Of a stretch of DNA of 63,390 bases, positions 28,389-37,494 are shown one piece after another. A program made the translations under genes and the position numbers. The stretch lies in NCBI RefSeq assembly GCF_000373745.1, contig NZ_KB892284.1:1-63390 (forward strand). The letters are read 5' to 3'. A model generated the notes under the pieces. It ran no database searches. It saw only the letters and a program-made list of their open reading frames with translations, and was not told the DNA's origin. Position 1 is the first letter of the stretch; each line of letters opens with the position of its first letter. The stretch comes from Oligella ureolytica DSM 18253 (GTDB lineage Bacteria > Pseudomonadota > Gammaproteobacteria > Burkholderiales > Burkholderiaceae_B).

Positions 28389-28404
28389 TAACATCGGCAT
28401 TTTT
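28375..28404. terminator. Strong bidirectional terminator between rfaE2 and pcm
   Basis: AAAAATGCCGA (28375-28385) and TCGGCATTTTT (28394-28404) form an 11-bp stem flanked by A and T runs; it overlaps the rfaE2 stop. Confidence 0.85.
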
Positions 28405-28419
28405 AGCTTATTTATAACC

Positions 28420-29097
28420 CTAGAACTTAAAGTTAGAGGAAACAGAACCACGCAAAGGTTTGATGTAGGTTTCAATCACTGATTTTTCTTCAAACGTGGC
28501 TGCATCGGTGCGAGTAATGCAGTAAACGCGCATCATGGGTGCTTGACCAACGGTAATCACTAAGCGGCCGCCAATCGCTAGTTGGTATTTTAAAGAGTCC
28601 TCTACGCTCGGTACGGATCCGGTTACCACGATGGCGTTAAACTCATTATTGCCCCAACCTGAGCGACCGTCACCGACCTCTACCTGAACATTGGTAATAC
28701 CGGCTTGGCGAAGATTCTTCTGTGCTTGTGCAGCGATTTTGGAGTCGATTTCAATACTGTGCACCTGAGCACAGAGGTGACTTAAAATGGCCGCTTGGAA
28801 GCCACTGCCGGTGCCGATTTCTAAGACAGAGTCTTCAGGCTTAAGGTCGAGCTCTTGAGCAAATAGTGCTTCGTACTTAGGGCAGAGCATCGTCTCACCG
28901 GTCGTTTGACCGTCAATCTCAATTGGCACTTCCAAATCGGCAAAGGCGATATTGTGATACGTAGGACTCATAAAACGCGTACGGTCTAATTGAAGTAGAA
29001 CGCCAAGTACTTTCTTGTCTAAAACACCACAGGGACGAATTTGCTGCTCAACCATGTTGAAGCGGCTAAGCTCAAGTGAACTGATAGGCTTATTCAT
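28420..29097 (-). CDS. pcm: Protein-L-isoaspartate O-methyltransferase
   Basis: A SAM-dependent repair methyltransferase that acts on isoaspartyl residues in aged proteins. Motif I is VLEIGTGSGFQAAILSHLCAQVHSIEID, preceded by ETMLCPKYEALFAQEL; the post-I and VVTGSVPSVEDSLKYQL regions match the family. Length 225 aa is normal. It is convergent with rfaE2. Some betaproteobacterial members lie beside tolC and have an unclear substrate range. Confidence 0.88.
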   Translation of the reverse strand: MNKPISSLELSRFNMVEQQIRPCGVLDKKVLGVLLQLDRTRFMSPTYHNIAFADLEVPIEIDGQTTGETMLCPKYEALFAQELDLKPEDSVLEIGTGSGFQAAILSHLCAQVHSIEIDSKIAAQAQKNLRQAGITNVQVEVGDGRSGWGNNEFNAIVVTGSVPSVEDSLKYQLAIGGRLVITVGQAPMMRVYCITRTDAATFEEKSVIETYIKPLRGSVSSNFKF

Positions 29098-29190
29098 GCT
29101 GACTCTCTATCATAAAAAATTGTAATGGACTAGCAATAAATTTAAATACTGCACTAATTTTAACGCTTATAAAAGATTAAAACTCAGTAT

Positions 29191-30003
29191 TTAATACCAT
29201 GGATGGAAATGATGCAATGGGCCGTGTCCTGAGCCAACCTGCATCTCACCCGAACGCTCAATTGCTTTGATTAAATAGGCTTTGGCGTCTTTGGTGGCTT
29301 TGACGATATCATCATCACGAGTAACCAAGGCGCAGATAGCAGCTGAATAGGTGCAACCCGTGCCATGGGTGTTTTTGGTATTGATTCGAGGATTAGGCAG
29401 TTCAATCATCCGGTCGCCATTAAATAACAGGTCGACCAATTCGCTATTAGGTAAATGGCCACCTTTGAGTAAAACCCAACGCTCATCTGTATGGTTAAAT
29501 AGCTTATGCAGCTTTTCTGCTATTGGATACATCTGTTTAAGAGTTTCCGGGGTGGATTGCTCAGTGAGTATCGCCGCTTCCGGTAGGTTGGGAGTAATCA
29601 TATTGGCCTGTGGAATGAGCGCTTCAATTAAGGCGGGGATTGAAGCGTCAGGCAATAGGGGGCTACCGCCTTTAGCGATCATCACAGGATCTAAAATACA
29701 ATGACGATGCCCATGGTGATTCGCCAGTTCCTCGGCAACGGCTTCGATAACCGGACTTTCACCTAGCATACCTAATTTGATCGCATCAATTTGTACATCA
29801 TCAAATAAGGTTTTTAACTGTAGGCGAACAAACTCTGGAGTAATCGGCATGACACCTGTGACACCTTGAGTGCTTTGTGCAGTGAGCGCGGCAACCACAC
29901 CGCAGGCATAGGTGCCAAGTACTGTCATCGTTTTAACGTCGGCTAATACGCCGGCACCGCCAGAAGGATCAATACCGGCAATAGATAAAGTGCGTTGTGT
30001 CAT
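29191..30003 (-). CDS. thiD: Hydroxymethylpyrimidine/phosphomethylpyrimidine kinase
   Basis: Phosphorylates HMP and HMP-P for thiamine pyrophosphate synthesis. The N-terminal SIAGIDPSGGAGVLADVKT is the ThiD ribokinase-fold signature; the C-terminal NTKNTHGTGCTYSAAICA contains the anion hole and catalytic Asp/Gly region. Length 270 aa is typical. No TPP riboswitch is visible upstream. It is divergent from ppk2. Confidence 0.93.
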   Translation of the reverse strand: MTQRTLSIAGIDPSGGAGVLADVKTMTVLGTYACGVVAALTAQSTQGVTGVMPITPEFVRLQLKTLFDDVQIDAIKLGMLGESPVIEAVAEELANHHGHRHCILDPVMIAKGGSPLLPDASIPALIEALIPQANMITPNLPEAAILTEQSTPETLKQMYPIAEKLHKLFNHTDERWVLLKGGHLPNSELVDLLFNGDRMIELPNPRINTKNTHGTGCTYSAAICALVTRDDDIVKATKDAKAYLIKAIERSGEMQVGSGHGPLHHFHPWY

Positions 30004-30055
30004 ATAGGGTAATTTTTTTGTCTTATTAAAATGATGTAATGGTTATCTCAATAGC

Positions 30056-30070
30056 AGCTTAGTATAAGCT
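30056..30070. promoter_or_regulatory. Perfect palindrome between thiD and ppk2
   Basis: AGCTTA-GTA-TAAGCT lies in the divergent promoter region. It contains TATAAG, a possible -10 for ppk2. A regulatory role is possible but unproven. Confidence 0.3.
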
Positions 30071-30119
30071 AAAATATCACATTAATCTAAATCTTATCAC
30101 GTCAGAGACAGGCACAGAG

Positions 30120-31541
30120 ATGGGTAGAAATAAAACCTCCGAGCAGAATTTATTCGCATCGATTGCTGATGTTAGTTCAGAATCTAGTGGTGAGACTACC
30201 GCAGATAGCATCGTGGCCTCTGATTTTATGGGGTCAAAAAACAATCTAAAGGGCGTACCATCTAACGACATGGAGTCTATACCAACGATACTTTTGTCGA
30301 GACTTCAGGCAGCTCAGAACGAGAGCGTAAAGGCTGAGTCCTCGGCAGAGGATCTTAAAGAGGTACTGCTCACCAGAAAAAATCAATTGCAAGACAGTCT
30401 TGATGAGCTGGATAGTCTCATTGAAGTCATGCAGGGAGATACTCTCTATGGTGAGAGTTTAGAGGAAACTCGGGAGCTCCATGTCAAAGATCGGATTGAT
30501 GCCAAGTTAGATCATAAGACTCTGGTGATTGCTGAGTTAATCGCCAAAAGACTTTCTGCCTCTAAAGAAGAGCAGCAAGAGGTTCTCGCTTTGTTGTTTA
30601 AGGAGCTGGCAGAGGAGTTATCTGATGATGAGCGCCGGAGCTTATTGCACATTATGCGATTGGAGCGGCGTCGTTTAGAGGCGCGCAAATCATCTCACTA
30701 CGATCAGGAGTTGGTTGATAATTACACAGAAGAGGGCGTCTACCCTTATAAGTATTTGATGTCACGCCGTAATTATGAGTACCGAAAATACGATCTTCAG
30801 GTTGAATTATTAAAGCTGCAGTCATGGGTACAGGAAACCGGCCAGCGCGTGATCATTATTTTTGAGGGGCGTGATGCGGCCGGCAAGGGCGGTACAATTA
30901 AGCGATTTATGGAGCATCTGAACCCGCGTTATGCTCGTGTTGTGGCGCTCCAAAAACCAACCGAAAGAGAGCAGGGGCAGTGGTATTTTCAACGCTATGT
31001 AGAGCATTTTCCAACCAAGGGTGAGATTGTATTGTTCGATCGTTCTTGGTATAACCGTGCGGGCGTTGAGCGTGTTATGGGCTTTTGTACTGATGAAGAG
31101 TATGATGATTTTATTCGTCAAGTACCTGAATTTGAGCGTAATTTAGTCAAGAGTGGGATCCATCTAATTAAATTCTGGTTTTCAGTTAGCCGTGATGAGC
31201 AATTGCGACGCTTTAAGCAGCGTCAAACGCATCCGCTTAAGCAGTGGAAGCTCTCACCTATCGATCTGGCTTCCTTAGATAAATGGGATGATTATACCGA
31301 TGCTAAGGAAGCGATGTTTCATTACACGGATACGAGTGAGGCGCCATGGACGGTGGTTAAGTCCAATTGTAAAAAACGAGCCCGTTTAAACGCGATGCGT
31401 TATGTGTTGAGCCGTTTTGATTATGCTAATAAGGATATTCAAACGGTAGGGAAAATAGATCGATTGTTGGTAGGTCATGCTAACGTAATCTATGAGTTAG
31501 GTGAAAATGACTCCGCTCATATCGATCGACAAGGTATTTAA
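30120..31541 (+). CDS. ppk2: Polyphosphate kinase 2 with long N-terminal extension
   Basis: A PPK2-family enzyme transferring phosphate between polyphosphate and nucleotides. The catalytic domain (about residues 195-460) has Walker A EGRDAAGKGGTIKRF, TEREQGQWYFQRY, Walker B IVLFDRSWYNRAGVERVMGF and the lid arginines in RFKQRQTHPLKQWKLSPID. At 473 aa it is far longer than single-domain PPK2 (about 270-300): residues 1-195 are polar and mostly helical with likely coiled coils (LLTRKNQLQDSLDELDSLI). Whether it favours NDP or NMP is not clear. It is divergent from thiD and 22 bases upstream of gor. Confidence 0.9.
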   Translation: MGRNKTSEQNLFASIADVSSESSGETTADSIVASDFMGSKNNLKGVPSNDMESIPTILLSRLQAAQNESVKAESSAEDLKEVLLTRKNQLQDSLDELDSLIEVMQGDTLYGESLEETRELHVKDRIDAKLDHKTLVIAELIAKRLSASKEEQQEVLALLFKELAEELSDDERRSLLHIMRLERRRLEARKSSHYDQELVDNYTEEGVYPYKYLMSRRNYEYRKYDLQVELLKLQSWVQETGQRVIIIFEGRDAAGKGGTIKRFMEHLNPRYARVVALQKPTEREQGQWYFQRYVEHFPTKGEIVLFDRSWYNRAGVERVMGFCTDEEYDDFIRQVPEFERNLVKSGIHLIKFWFSVSRDEQLRRFKQRQTHPLKQWKLSPIDLASLDKWDDYTDAKEAMFHYTDTSEAPWTVVKSNCKKRARLNAMRYVLSRFDYANKDIQTVGKIDRLLVGHANVIYELGENDSAHIDRQGI

Positions 31542-31563
31542 AAAGAAGGAAGAAGGAATTTTT

Positions 31564-32916
31564 ATGGAATATCAATATGATCTTTTTGTCATTGGTGCCG
31601 GTAGCGGCGGTGTTAGGGCGTCGCGCTTTGCCGCCCAAGCCGGCGCTAAAGTGGCTGTTGCAGAAACCAAGGACTTAGGCGGAACATGTGTCAACGTCGG
31701 TTGTATTCCAAAAAAGCTGTATAGCTACGCCGCTCAGTTTAATGAGGCCTTTAGTGATGCTGCCGGCTATGGTTGGTCAGTTGGTGAGAGAACCTTAGAT
31801 TGGGACACACTTAAAAAGAATCGCGCCCAAGAGATTGCTCGCTTAAATGGCATCTATGATAATTTAATTAAAAACTCAGGTGCCGAACTGATCCGTGGAT
31901 GGGCCAGCATTGTTGATGCTAATACGGTCGAGGTGGATGGCAAGCAATATACAGCTAAGTATATTTTAGTTGCTCCGGGTGGTTGGCCTAGTGTTCCTGA
32001 TGTGCCGGGGAAAGAGTTTATCATTACCTCCAATGAAGTGTTTGATTTGGATCCTTTTCCTAAGCGCTTCCTGATTGTTGGCGGTGGGTATATCGCCTGT
32101 GAGTTCGCCTCTATTTTTAATGGCTTAGGCTCTGAGGTGGCATTGATTTATCGCGGTGAGCAGGTGCTGCGCGGTTTTGATCAAGATATACGTAAGCACA
32201 TCAGCGATGAAATGGTTAAGGCAGGCGTTGATTTGCGAGTCCAAACAGAGGTGACTTCCATTCAGAAGGTGGGTGATTGCTATCAGGTTCAATTAAATAG
32301 CGGCGACACAGTCGAGGTTGATGCGGTGATGTACGCGACCGGTAGATCACCTAGAACCGAAGGGCTAGGCTTGAAAAATGTTGGTATCGAATTAGGAGAA
32401 CGGGGTGAGATTAAGGTCGATAAAAATTACCGTACTAATGTTGCTTCCATTTATGCCTTAGGTGATGTCACTGATCGTCTTCAGCTAACACCTGTCGCGA
32501 CAGGCGAGGCCATGGTGCTGATTGATCACTTATTCGGCGAGGGTAAGCGTAAGCTCAGTTATGACTACATTCCGACAGCTGTGTTTACTCACCCTAATAT
32601 CGGTACAGTAGGTTATACCGAAGAAGAGGCTCGTCAAAAATTTGGAGAAGTGGTTATTTACCGCTCTGAATTTAGAGGATTAAAGCACACCCTCAGTGGC
32701 AATACTGCTCGTACGCTGATGAAGCTGATTGTGGACAAGGCAAGCGATAAAGTGGTCGGTCTACATATGGTTGGTGATGATGCCGGTGAGATTACCCAAG
32801 GTTTTGCCGTTGCCATCAAGGCCGGTGCGACCAAGGCTGACTTTGACAGTACGATAGGCATTCATCCTACTGCGGCGGAGGAGTTTGTTACGATGCGGCA
32901 GCCTGTATCAGAATAA
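31564..32916 (+). CDS. gor: Glutathione-disulfide reductase
   Basis: An NADPH-dependent flavoenzyme keeping glutathione reduced in the cytoplasm. The FAD-binding GAGSGGVRASRFAA, redox-active disulfide GGTCVNVGCIPKK, NADPH site VGGGYIACEFASIF, FAD site YALGDVTD and the C-terminal catalytic HPTAAEEF are all present. The ATG at 31564, after GAAGGAAGAAGGA, gives 450 aa, typical for Gor. A frame extension upstream to 31501 overlaps ppk2 and is unlikely to be translated. Confidence 0.93.
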   Translation: MEYQYDLFVIGAGSGGVRASRFAAQAGAKVAVAETKDLGGTCVNVGCIPKKLYSYAAQFNEAFSDAAGYGWSVGERTLDWDTLKKNRAQEIARLNGIYDNLIKNSGAELIRGWASIVDANTVEVDGKQYTAKYILVAPGGWPSVPDVPGKEFIITSNEVFDLDPFPKRFLIVGGGYIACEFASIFNGLGSEVALIYRGEQVLRGFDQDIRKHISDEMVKAGVDLRVQTEVTSIQKVGDCYQVQLNSGDTVEVDAVMYATGRSPRTEGLGLKNVGIELGERGEIKVDKNYRTNVASIYALGDVTDRLQLTPVATGEAMVLIDHLFGEGKRKLSYDYIPTAVFTHPNIGTVGYTEEEARQKFGEVVIYRSEFRGLKHTLSGNTARTLMKLIVDKASDKVVGLHMVGDDAGEITQGFAVAIKAGATKADFDSTIGIHPTAAEEFVTMRQPVSE

Positions 32917-32940
32917 TCGCAATTAATCAATGTTCTAATT

Positions 32941-32972
32941 AAAGCTCCGGTTAAACTGGAGCTTTAATTTTT
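32941..32972 (+). terminator. Intrinsic terminator after gor
   Basis: AAAGCTCC (32941-32948) pairs with GGAGCTTT (32958-32965), followed by AATTTTTT. Confidence 0.8.
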
Positions 32973-33015
32973 TAAGAATCAAAATTAACCCACAAAGGGA
33001 AGAGGAGTTTTTTGT

Positions 33016-34311
33016 ATGAGAGAAGGCATTCTGGGAATACTGGAAAGTGTTGGCGTTGCTGATAATCCATTGATTGTTAAGACTATCTTTATTCTTTGGA
33101 TTGCCTTACTGACGACTGCGTATTACTTTGTCATCAAAACCGTGGTTGATCGTGGTTTTAGACGTCTTTTGCAAAAAGCTAAAGGGACTTTTTTTCCTAT
33201 TTTAGGGCAGTCAAAAACACTGCAATATGCCTACATCATGACTGTGGTGATATTTTTCAGAGAGCTTAGTGTGCTCTTATTTGATGTCGGTGATGAGTTA
33301 CGGCGGTTGATTGTTATTATTTCCCATATTTTAGTATTGGTTTTATTCGCATTCGCTGTTTCCTCTTTTATTGATGTGCTTGGGCGCTTAGCTCAGCGGA
33401 ACAAAAAATTAGCAGTTCTACCGCTTCAGGGGTTTCAACAGTCTCTTAAATTAGTGCTGATAGTGATTATCATCATTCTTATTATTTCAACCTTGTTAGG
33501 TCAGTCACCAGGGATTGTTATTAGTGGATTCGGTGCGATGACTGCTGTGTTGATGTTGGTGTTTCAAGCTCCTATTATGGGGTTTGTCGCGGGTATTCAA
33601 TTATCAACAAATAATATGCTCAAAGTTGGCGACTGGTTAGAAATGCCTAAGTACGATGCCAATGGGGATGTCATTGAGATCGGCCTGACCACGGTCAAGG
33701 TTCAAAATTTTGATAAAACCGTGACGACTCTGCCAACCTCAGCTCTGATTTCCGAGTCGTTTAAAAACTGGGGTGGCATGATTGAGGCCGGCGGTCGACG
33801 TATTAAGCGACAGGTGTTTATTGATATTAACAGTATCCGCTTTATTAGCGAGGAAGAAATTCAAGAAGTCAGTGGTAGTCGTCGCTTGACTGACTATTTG
33901 CTTAGCAAAAACAAAGAGATTTCTGAACACAATAAAAACATTCAGGTAGCGGGCTTGGCAAGTTTTCTGGATCAACGCAGAATGACCAATATCGGTACGT
34001 TTAGAGCGTATATCTTGGCATATTTAAAACAGCATCCGCGTATTAATAAGAACCTGAGTCTTATGGTGCGACAGATGGAAGCAACGCCACATGGCGTACC
34101 GTTAGAGGTTTACTGCTTTACTGATACGACCGTTTGGGCAGAGTATGAGGGAATTCAGAGCGATATCTTTGATCATATTTTTGCCATCGCGCATATTTTT
34201 GATTTGCGAGTTTTCCAAGCCCCTTCAGGTCATGATTGGCGTTCTTTTGCCGAGGCGACATTTCAGCGCACTCGCGATGAAGAGCCGACAGAGCAAACTC
34301 ATCGCACCTAG
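33016..34311 (+). CDS. Mechanosensitive ion channel, MscS family (YbdG-like)
   Basis: A 431-aa inner-membrane channel. About five hydrophobic helices occupy residues 20-195, the last being the pore helix; the MscS beta domain follows with QAPIMGFVAGIQLSTNNMLKVGDWLEM, VQNFDKTVTTLPTSALI and FKNWGGM. The long cytoplasmic C-terminal part (about 240-431) with inserted charged segments resembles YbdG, which gives weak osmotic protection in E. coli. GAAGAGGAG before the ATG is a good ribosome-binding site. It is monocistronic between two terminators. Confidence 0.88.
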   Translation: MREGILGILESVGVADNPLIVKTIFILWIALLTTAYYFVIKTVVDRGFRRLLQKAKGTFFPILGQSKTLQYAYIMTVVIFFRELSVLLFDVGDELRRLIVIISHILVLVLFAFAVSSFIDVLGRLAQRNKKLAVLPLQGFQQSLKLVLIVIIIILIISTLLGQSPGIVISGFGAMTAVLMLVFQAPIMGFVAGIQLSTNNMLKVGDWLEMPKYDANGDVIEIGLTTVKVQNFDKTVTTLPTSALISESFKNWGGMIEAGGRRIKRQVFIDINSIRFISEEEIQEVSGSRRLTDYLLSKNKEISEHNKNIQVAGLASFLDQRRMTNIGTFRAYILAYLKQHPRINKNLSLMVRQMEATPHGVPLEVYCFTDTTVWAEYEGIQSDIFDHIFAIAHIFDLRVFQAPSGHDWRSFAEATFQRTRDEEPTEQTHRT

Positions 34312-34333
34312 ATATATCATATGCTTTATATTT

Positions 34334-34377
34334 AAAGCAGTCGCTTGAAGATCGTTTTTAATGCAGACTGCTTTTTT
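34334..34377 (+). terminator. Intrinsic terminator after the MscS gene
   Basis: AAAGCAGTC (34334-34342) pairs with GACTGCTTT (34366-34374) and continues into a T run (34372-34377). Confidence 0.7.
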
Positions 34378-34492
34378 CTAAAACAGGCCTCCCTTAACGT
34401 TACGAGAACTAGGATAAATACTATCTTGAGGGATGAGTAACGACGCTGTACAGTAGTACACAATATGTTTCAACTATAACAAGAAGGGGCGC

Positions 34493-34999
34493 ATGATTAT
34501 ACGAATAATCGATTCAATTAATGAGCTGATCGGTAGACTGATTAGTTGCATTGCCATTGTTTTTGCAGTAATTATTATCTATGAAGTCTTTATGCGTTAC
34601 GCATTACACCAACCCACTCGTTGGGCATTTGATGTAAGTAAGCAGCTTTATGGTTTTTACTTTTTGATGCTTGGTGCTTATGCCCTTAAGCATCAAGCGC
34701 ATGTGCGGGTCGATTTGTTGACTCAGCATTTGTCACCAAAGGTGCTGAAGTGGGTTGAGCTTATCGGTTATGTAGTTTTCTTTTTCCCTTTTTCTTGGGT
34801 GTTTTTAACACGAAGCTATGAATTTGCAATGCGCTCTTTAGCCCAAGGCGAGACAACATACGGAGCTGTTCAGTTGCCCGTTTACCCACTAAAAATTTCA
34901 ATGGTTGTTGCTGCGGCACTCTTACTGATGCAAGGTGTAGCCGAAGTGCTTCGTATCCTTTTTAGGGATACAAAGGAAAGTCTAAGTCATGTCAGCTGA
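34493..34999 (+). CDS. dctQ: TRAP transporter small permease subunit (DctQ)
   Basis: A 168-aa four-helix inner-membrane subunit of a tripartite ATP-independent periplasmic transporter. The conserved YEVFMRYALHQPTRWAFDVSKQLYGFYFLMLGAYAL stretch after helix 1 and HVRVDLL are DctQ signatures. AAGAAGGGG precedes the ATG. The end overlaps dctM by 11 bases. It is first in the operon dctQ-dctM-dctP. A TGTAC-AGTA-GTACA inverted repeat lies at 34447-34460 upstream, a possible operator. Confidence 0.9.
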   Translation: MIIRIIDSINELIGRLISCIAIVFAVIIIYEVFMRYALHQPTRWAFDVSKQLYGFYFLMLGAYALKHQAHVRVDLLTQHLSPKVLKWVELIGYVVFFFPFSWVFLTRSYEFAMRSLAQGETTYGAVQLPVYPLKISMVVAAALLLMQGVAEVLRILFRDTKESLSHVS

Positions 35000-36311
35000 G
35001 TATATTGCATTAATTATGGGAGGCCTATTGGTATTGGGCCTCTTTATGGGGCATCCTCTGGCATTTGTGCTTGGCGGTGTTGCCGTGATAGGCGCTTTTA
35101 TTGCTGGCAAGCCGATGGTATTAGGTATCGTCATTAATCGTATTTATGGTGATGTGCTGGATAACTATACCTTAATTGCAATTCCATTATTTATTTTGAT
35201 GGCGAGGTTCTTATCGGATTCGGAGGTGACCGATAAGATGTTTGAAGCATTACGACACCTGATGGCTAATGTACGTGGTGGCTTAGCGCTTGCAGTCGTG
35301 TTTTTATCCATGTTGTTAGCTGCTACAACCGGAATTATCGGCGCATCGATTACGGTTACGGGCATGATGGCACTGAGACCTATGTTGAGTTATGGCTATA
35401 GTCCTAAGCTGACCACAGGAGTGATTGCTGCGTCAGGGTGCTTAGGGATATTGATTCCACCTTCCATTATGTTAATTCTAATGGCGAGTTACTCTCCCTT
35501 GTCCATTGGTGAGTTATTTGCCGGTGCGCTCATACCAGGTATATTACTTGGCTTTTTTTATGCGGCTTGGGTGGTTTTTGTAGCCTGGCGTGATCCGGAG
35601 AGTGCGCCTTCTGTGCAGCCGGAAGAGAAAATATCGCGAGCTGAACTAACCAAGATGTTGTTGGTTGAAGCGATACCACCAATTTTATTGATTATCGGTA
35701 TTTTAGGTTCCATGTTGGTGGGCATTGCGACAGCGACTGAAGCGTCGGCGATCGGGTGCTTATTGTCATTCATCTTTGTTGTGATTCGCGGTAAGTTTTC
35801 TTGGAAAATGTTTTTTAGTGCCCTTTATGAAACGGGTAGAACCTCCGCCATGATTTTATATATTGTCGTGGGAGCGACCGCATTTACCGGAGTGTTTAAT
35901 ATCACGGGTGGTCTTGGCGCAGTACAAGACTTGATGCGTAGTTTGGATATGGCGCCGTGGTTGTTAATTTTAGTTATGCTGGCCATTGTGTTTATCTTGG
36001 GATGTTTCCTGGATTGGACCGGCATTGTTTTACTTTCTTTCCCGATTCTTTTGCCATTGATCTCTGAAATGGGGATTAGTTTGCTTTGGTTTGTTGTGTT
36101 GGTTGCGGTGATTTTACAGACCTCATTCCTCACGCCACCATTTGGCTATGCATTGTTTTACCTAAGGGCAATTACGCCTACATCTGTTCCGACCACTGAG
36201 ATTGTTAAGGGAGTCATTCCTTTTATTTTCTTAGTTGTTTTCATGTGTATTTTAATTGCTATCTTCCCGGGACTAATCACTTGGTTACCAGAGACGTTAT
36301 ACGGGACTTAA
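34989..36311 (+). CDS. dctM: TRAP transporter large permease subunit (DctM)
   Basis: The 440-aa, roughly 12-helix subunit that carries out Na+-driven solute transport. Family stretches include AIPLFILMARFLSDSEV, GGLALAVVFLSMLLAATTGIIGASITVTGMMALRPML, ASGCLGILIPPSIMLILMAS, and near the end FLDWTGIVLLSFPILLP and TSFLTPPFGYALFYLR. Overlap with dctQ implies coupled translation. Confidence 0.93.
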   Translation: MSAEYIALIMGGLLVLGLFMGHPLAFVLGGVAVIGAFIAGKPMVLGIVINRIYGDVLDNYTLIAIPLFILMARFLSDSEVTDKMFEALRHLMANVRGGLALAVVFLSMLLAATTGIIGASITVTGMMALRPMLSYGYSPKLTTGVIAASGCLGILIPPSIMLILMASYSPLSIGELFAGALIPGILLGFFYAAWVVFVAWRDPESAPSVQPEEKISRAELTKMLLVEAIPPILLIIGILGSMLVGIATATEASAIGCLLSFIFVVIRGKFSWKMFFSALYETGRTSAMILYIVVGATAFTGVFNITGGLGAVQDLMRSLDMAPWLLILVMLAIVFILGCFLDWTGIVLLSFPILLPLISEMGISLLWFVVLVAVILQTSFLTPPFGYALFYLRAITPTSVPTTEIVKGVIPFIFLVVFMCILIAIFPGLITWLPETLYGT

Positions 36312-36327
36312 CTGACGAGGAGACATT

Positions 36328-37428
36328 ATGTCATTACTAAAAAAAACAGTACACGTATTAGTAGGAACTGCCATTTTTGGAGCAGCAGGATTAGCTCAGG
36401 CAGCACCACAAAAATGGACGATGACCAGTACATGGCCCGCTTCCATTGAGCTGATCGAGGCTGATAAAAAGTGGGTAGAACTGGTAAACAAACTCGCTGG
36501 CGATGAGTTAAAAATCGAGTTCTTTGAGGGGGGCGCTTTGGTGCCGAGTGGGGAGGTGTTTAGCGCAGTTGAGTCGGGTACGATTGAGGCCGGCGGTGAT
36601 TGGCCCGGTTATTGGGCTGGTCGTAATCCCGCGTTTTCACCCTTAGCGACCCACACCAGTTTATTTAATGCAATGGATTATGCAAACTGGATTCAAGAGT
36701 GGGGTGGTGCAGAGATTTACAACGAAATCTTCGGTAAGTATGGCATGGTGTATTTGCCATTCAGTATTACCAATAGTGAGTCGGGGTTCCGTACCGTCGT
36801 GCCTGTTCGTAACCTGGAAGAGATTAAAGGTAAGCGTCTACGTTTATCAGGTTTAGAGCAAGGCCAGGTGTTAGAAAAGATCGGTGGCACGCAGGTGTCT
36901 ATGGCCGGTCAGGAGCTTTATCAATCGCTGGAGCGTGGCGTAATTGACGGCGCTGAATTCTCAACCCCTAGTGTTGACGTCTCTGCAGGTATGCATCAAG
37001 TCACGAAGCATTGGAGTACCCCAGGATGGCACCAATCAGCATCGGTGTTTGGCGTTATGATTAACAAAAAAGCATGGGATGCACTAAGTCCCGAAACACA
37101 AGAAAAGCTTAAAATTGCGGCCAATGCTACGATGATGTGGGGCTTAACCAACTCTGAGAAGTCAGCTACTGAAGGTGTTCGTACGTTCCAAGAAGCGGGT
37201 GTAGAAATCCACCGTTTTAGCGAAGAAGATTTGCAGACGATTCAGGAAGTCACCAACGAAGTGATGGTTAATGTGGCTTGTAGTCATCCTGATGCTGCAA
37301 AAGTCTACTTAAGTCAACTCGAGTATCTTCAAGACTATAAGGATTGGCGTGCTATTGCGACACCTTATAATTTAGGTCGTCAGATTGATGGGCCTGATAT
37401 TGAGAAGGTTAGAGCATGTGTTAAGTAA
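36328..37428 (+). CDS. dctP: TRAP transporter substrate-binding protein (DctP, TakP-like)
   Basis: A 366-aa periplasmic binding protein with signal peptide (HVLVGTAIFGAAGLAQA). Stretches such as DWPGYWAGRNPAF, GKRLRLSGLEQGQVLEKIGG, LYQSLERGVIDGAEFSTPSVD and SQLEYLQDYKDW resemble the TakP group, which binds 2-oxo acids through a metal ion, rather than the DctP C4-dicarboxylate group. GAGGAGAC precedes the ATG. The likely ligand is therefore a 2-oxo or hydroxy carboxylate (inference). Confidence 0.85.
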   Translation: MSLLKKTVHVLVGTAIFGAAGLAQAAPQKWTMTSTWPASIELIEADKKWVELVNKLAGDELKIEFFEGGALVPSGEVFSAVESGTIEAGGDWPGYWAGRNPAFSPLATHTSLFNAMDYANWIQEWGGAEIYNEIFGKYGMVYLPFSITNSESGFRTVVPVRNLEEIKGKRLRLSGLEQGQVLEKIGGTQVSMAGQELYQSLERGVIDGAEFSTPSVDVSAGMHQVTKHWSTPGWHQSASVFGVMINKKAWDALSPETQEKLKIAANATMMWGLTNSEKSATEGVRTFQEAGVEIHRFSEEDLQTIQEVTNEVMVNVACSHPDAAKVYLSQLEYLQDYKDWRAIATPYNLGRQIDGPDIEKVRACVK

Positions 37429-37460
37429 AAGTAAGCTTCGTAAAATGAGTAGTTAGGAAA

Positions 37461-37489
37461 TTAGGGCACCGGTTCAACCGGTGCCCTAA
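37461..37489. terminator. Very strong bidirectional hairpin after dctP
   Basis: TTAGGGCACCGGTT (37461-37474) and AACCGGTGCCCTAA (37476-37489) are perfectly complementary; it separates dctP from the convergent alcohol dehydrogenase gene. Confidence 0.75.
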
Positions 37490-37494
37490 TTGTT

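Noticed and set aside
30004-30119. TPP riboswitch in front of thiD
   Set aside because: The conserved CUGAGA and ACCUGAUCUGG-type elements are absent on the minus strand.
34447-34460. TGTAC-AGTA-GTACA as a firm GntR operator for the TRAP operon
   Set aside because: Only five bases per arm and no adjacent regulator gene, so it is mentioned with dctQ but not called as a site.
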